A stretch of 64,000 bases of DNA from positions 172,468-236,467 of the forward strand of contig JALHCK010000001.1 in assembly GCA_022841205.1 (NCBI GenBank). Direction: 5' to 3'. The notes under the pieces were generated by a model. It was not told where the DNA came from. It worked only from the letters and a program-made list of their open reading frames with translations, and searched no databases. Below are positions 63,980-64,000 of this stretch, piece after piece. The first letter of the stretch is position 1, and each line of letters begins with the position of its first letter. A program made the position numbers and the translations under genes. The DNA is from Methanomicrobiales archaeon (GTDB lineage Archaea > Halobacteriota > Methanomicrobia > Methanomicrobiales > Methanospirillaceae).

Positions 63980-64000
63980 TACGAATTGGCTTCAGGATCT

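Noticed and set aside
1..64000. CRISPR array or phage-like module
   Set aside because: No regularly spaced direct repeats and no phage structural or integrase genes were seen.

Overview
The window comes from the chromosome of a methanogenic archaeon, most likely of the order Methanomicrobiales. It carries four of the five genes for coenzyme F430 (cfbA, cfbE, cfbD, cfbB), a methanogenesis-marker-9 type protein, an F420H2-oxidase-type flavodiiron protein, an archaeal phosphoribulokinase, a GHMP kinase of the beta-RFAP synthase family, geranylgeranylglyceryl phosphate synthase, an archaeal threonyl-tRNA synthetase, diphthine synthase and archaeal NusA. TATA-box promoters and several probably leaderless starts fit this. 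The species cannot be fixed from the sequence alone. All assignments rest on reading motifs by eye; no database search was run.

Layout. 0-8 kb: end of an unknown gene, TrmO, a BtuCD-type importer, a 44-residue four-cysteine protein, a three-gene operon ending in a B-family DNA polymerase with degenerate motifs (PolB2/Dpo2-like), and a secreted nuclease. 8-18 kb: malic enzyme, a lone proline dehydrogenase, a histidine kinase fused to an acetyltransferase domain, a DUF355 protein, a frameshifted msrA, an M24 peptidase and a PLP decarboxylase. 18-32 kb: thrS, dcd, lipoproteins, a tight six-gene run gatC-gatA-gatB-topA-GGGPS-trmJ, a ROK sugar kinase and a PEGA protein. 33-39.8 kb: DtxR regulator plus FeoB behind a long AT-rich leader with two palindromes, then dph5, a doubled DUF357 protein, a flippase-like membrane protein, DUF151, hisE and nusA. 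40-43 kb: leuCDB. 43.3-46.3 kb: a nitrogenase-like operon of H-, D- and K-type proteins. 46.5-57 kb: TrkH, phosphoribulokinase, FprA, DUF2148, GHMP kinase, DedA, hypAE, and the operon mmp9 - CitG-like - DUF447. 57-61 kb: cfbA-cfbE-cfbD-cfbB. 61-64 kb: ilvE, tRNA-Glu(UUC), and an IS1634-like transposase that runs to the window edge.

How the genes work together. The cfb genes turn sirohydrochlorin into F430, the nickel cofactor of methyl-coenzyme M reductase, but the reductase component cfbC is not in that cluster. The only NifH-like protein here lies about 10 kb away, in the same operon as two further NifD/K-like proteins. Each of those two carries a three-cysteine set spaced like nitrogenase P-cluster ligands, which the CfbD here does not. 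That operon is either an unassigned reductase system, a shared electron donor for CfbD, or both, and it is the best candidate for an undescribed system. The second candidate is the PolB2-like operon, in which the partner protein, not the polymerase, ends in a PCNA-binding-like motif.
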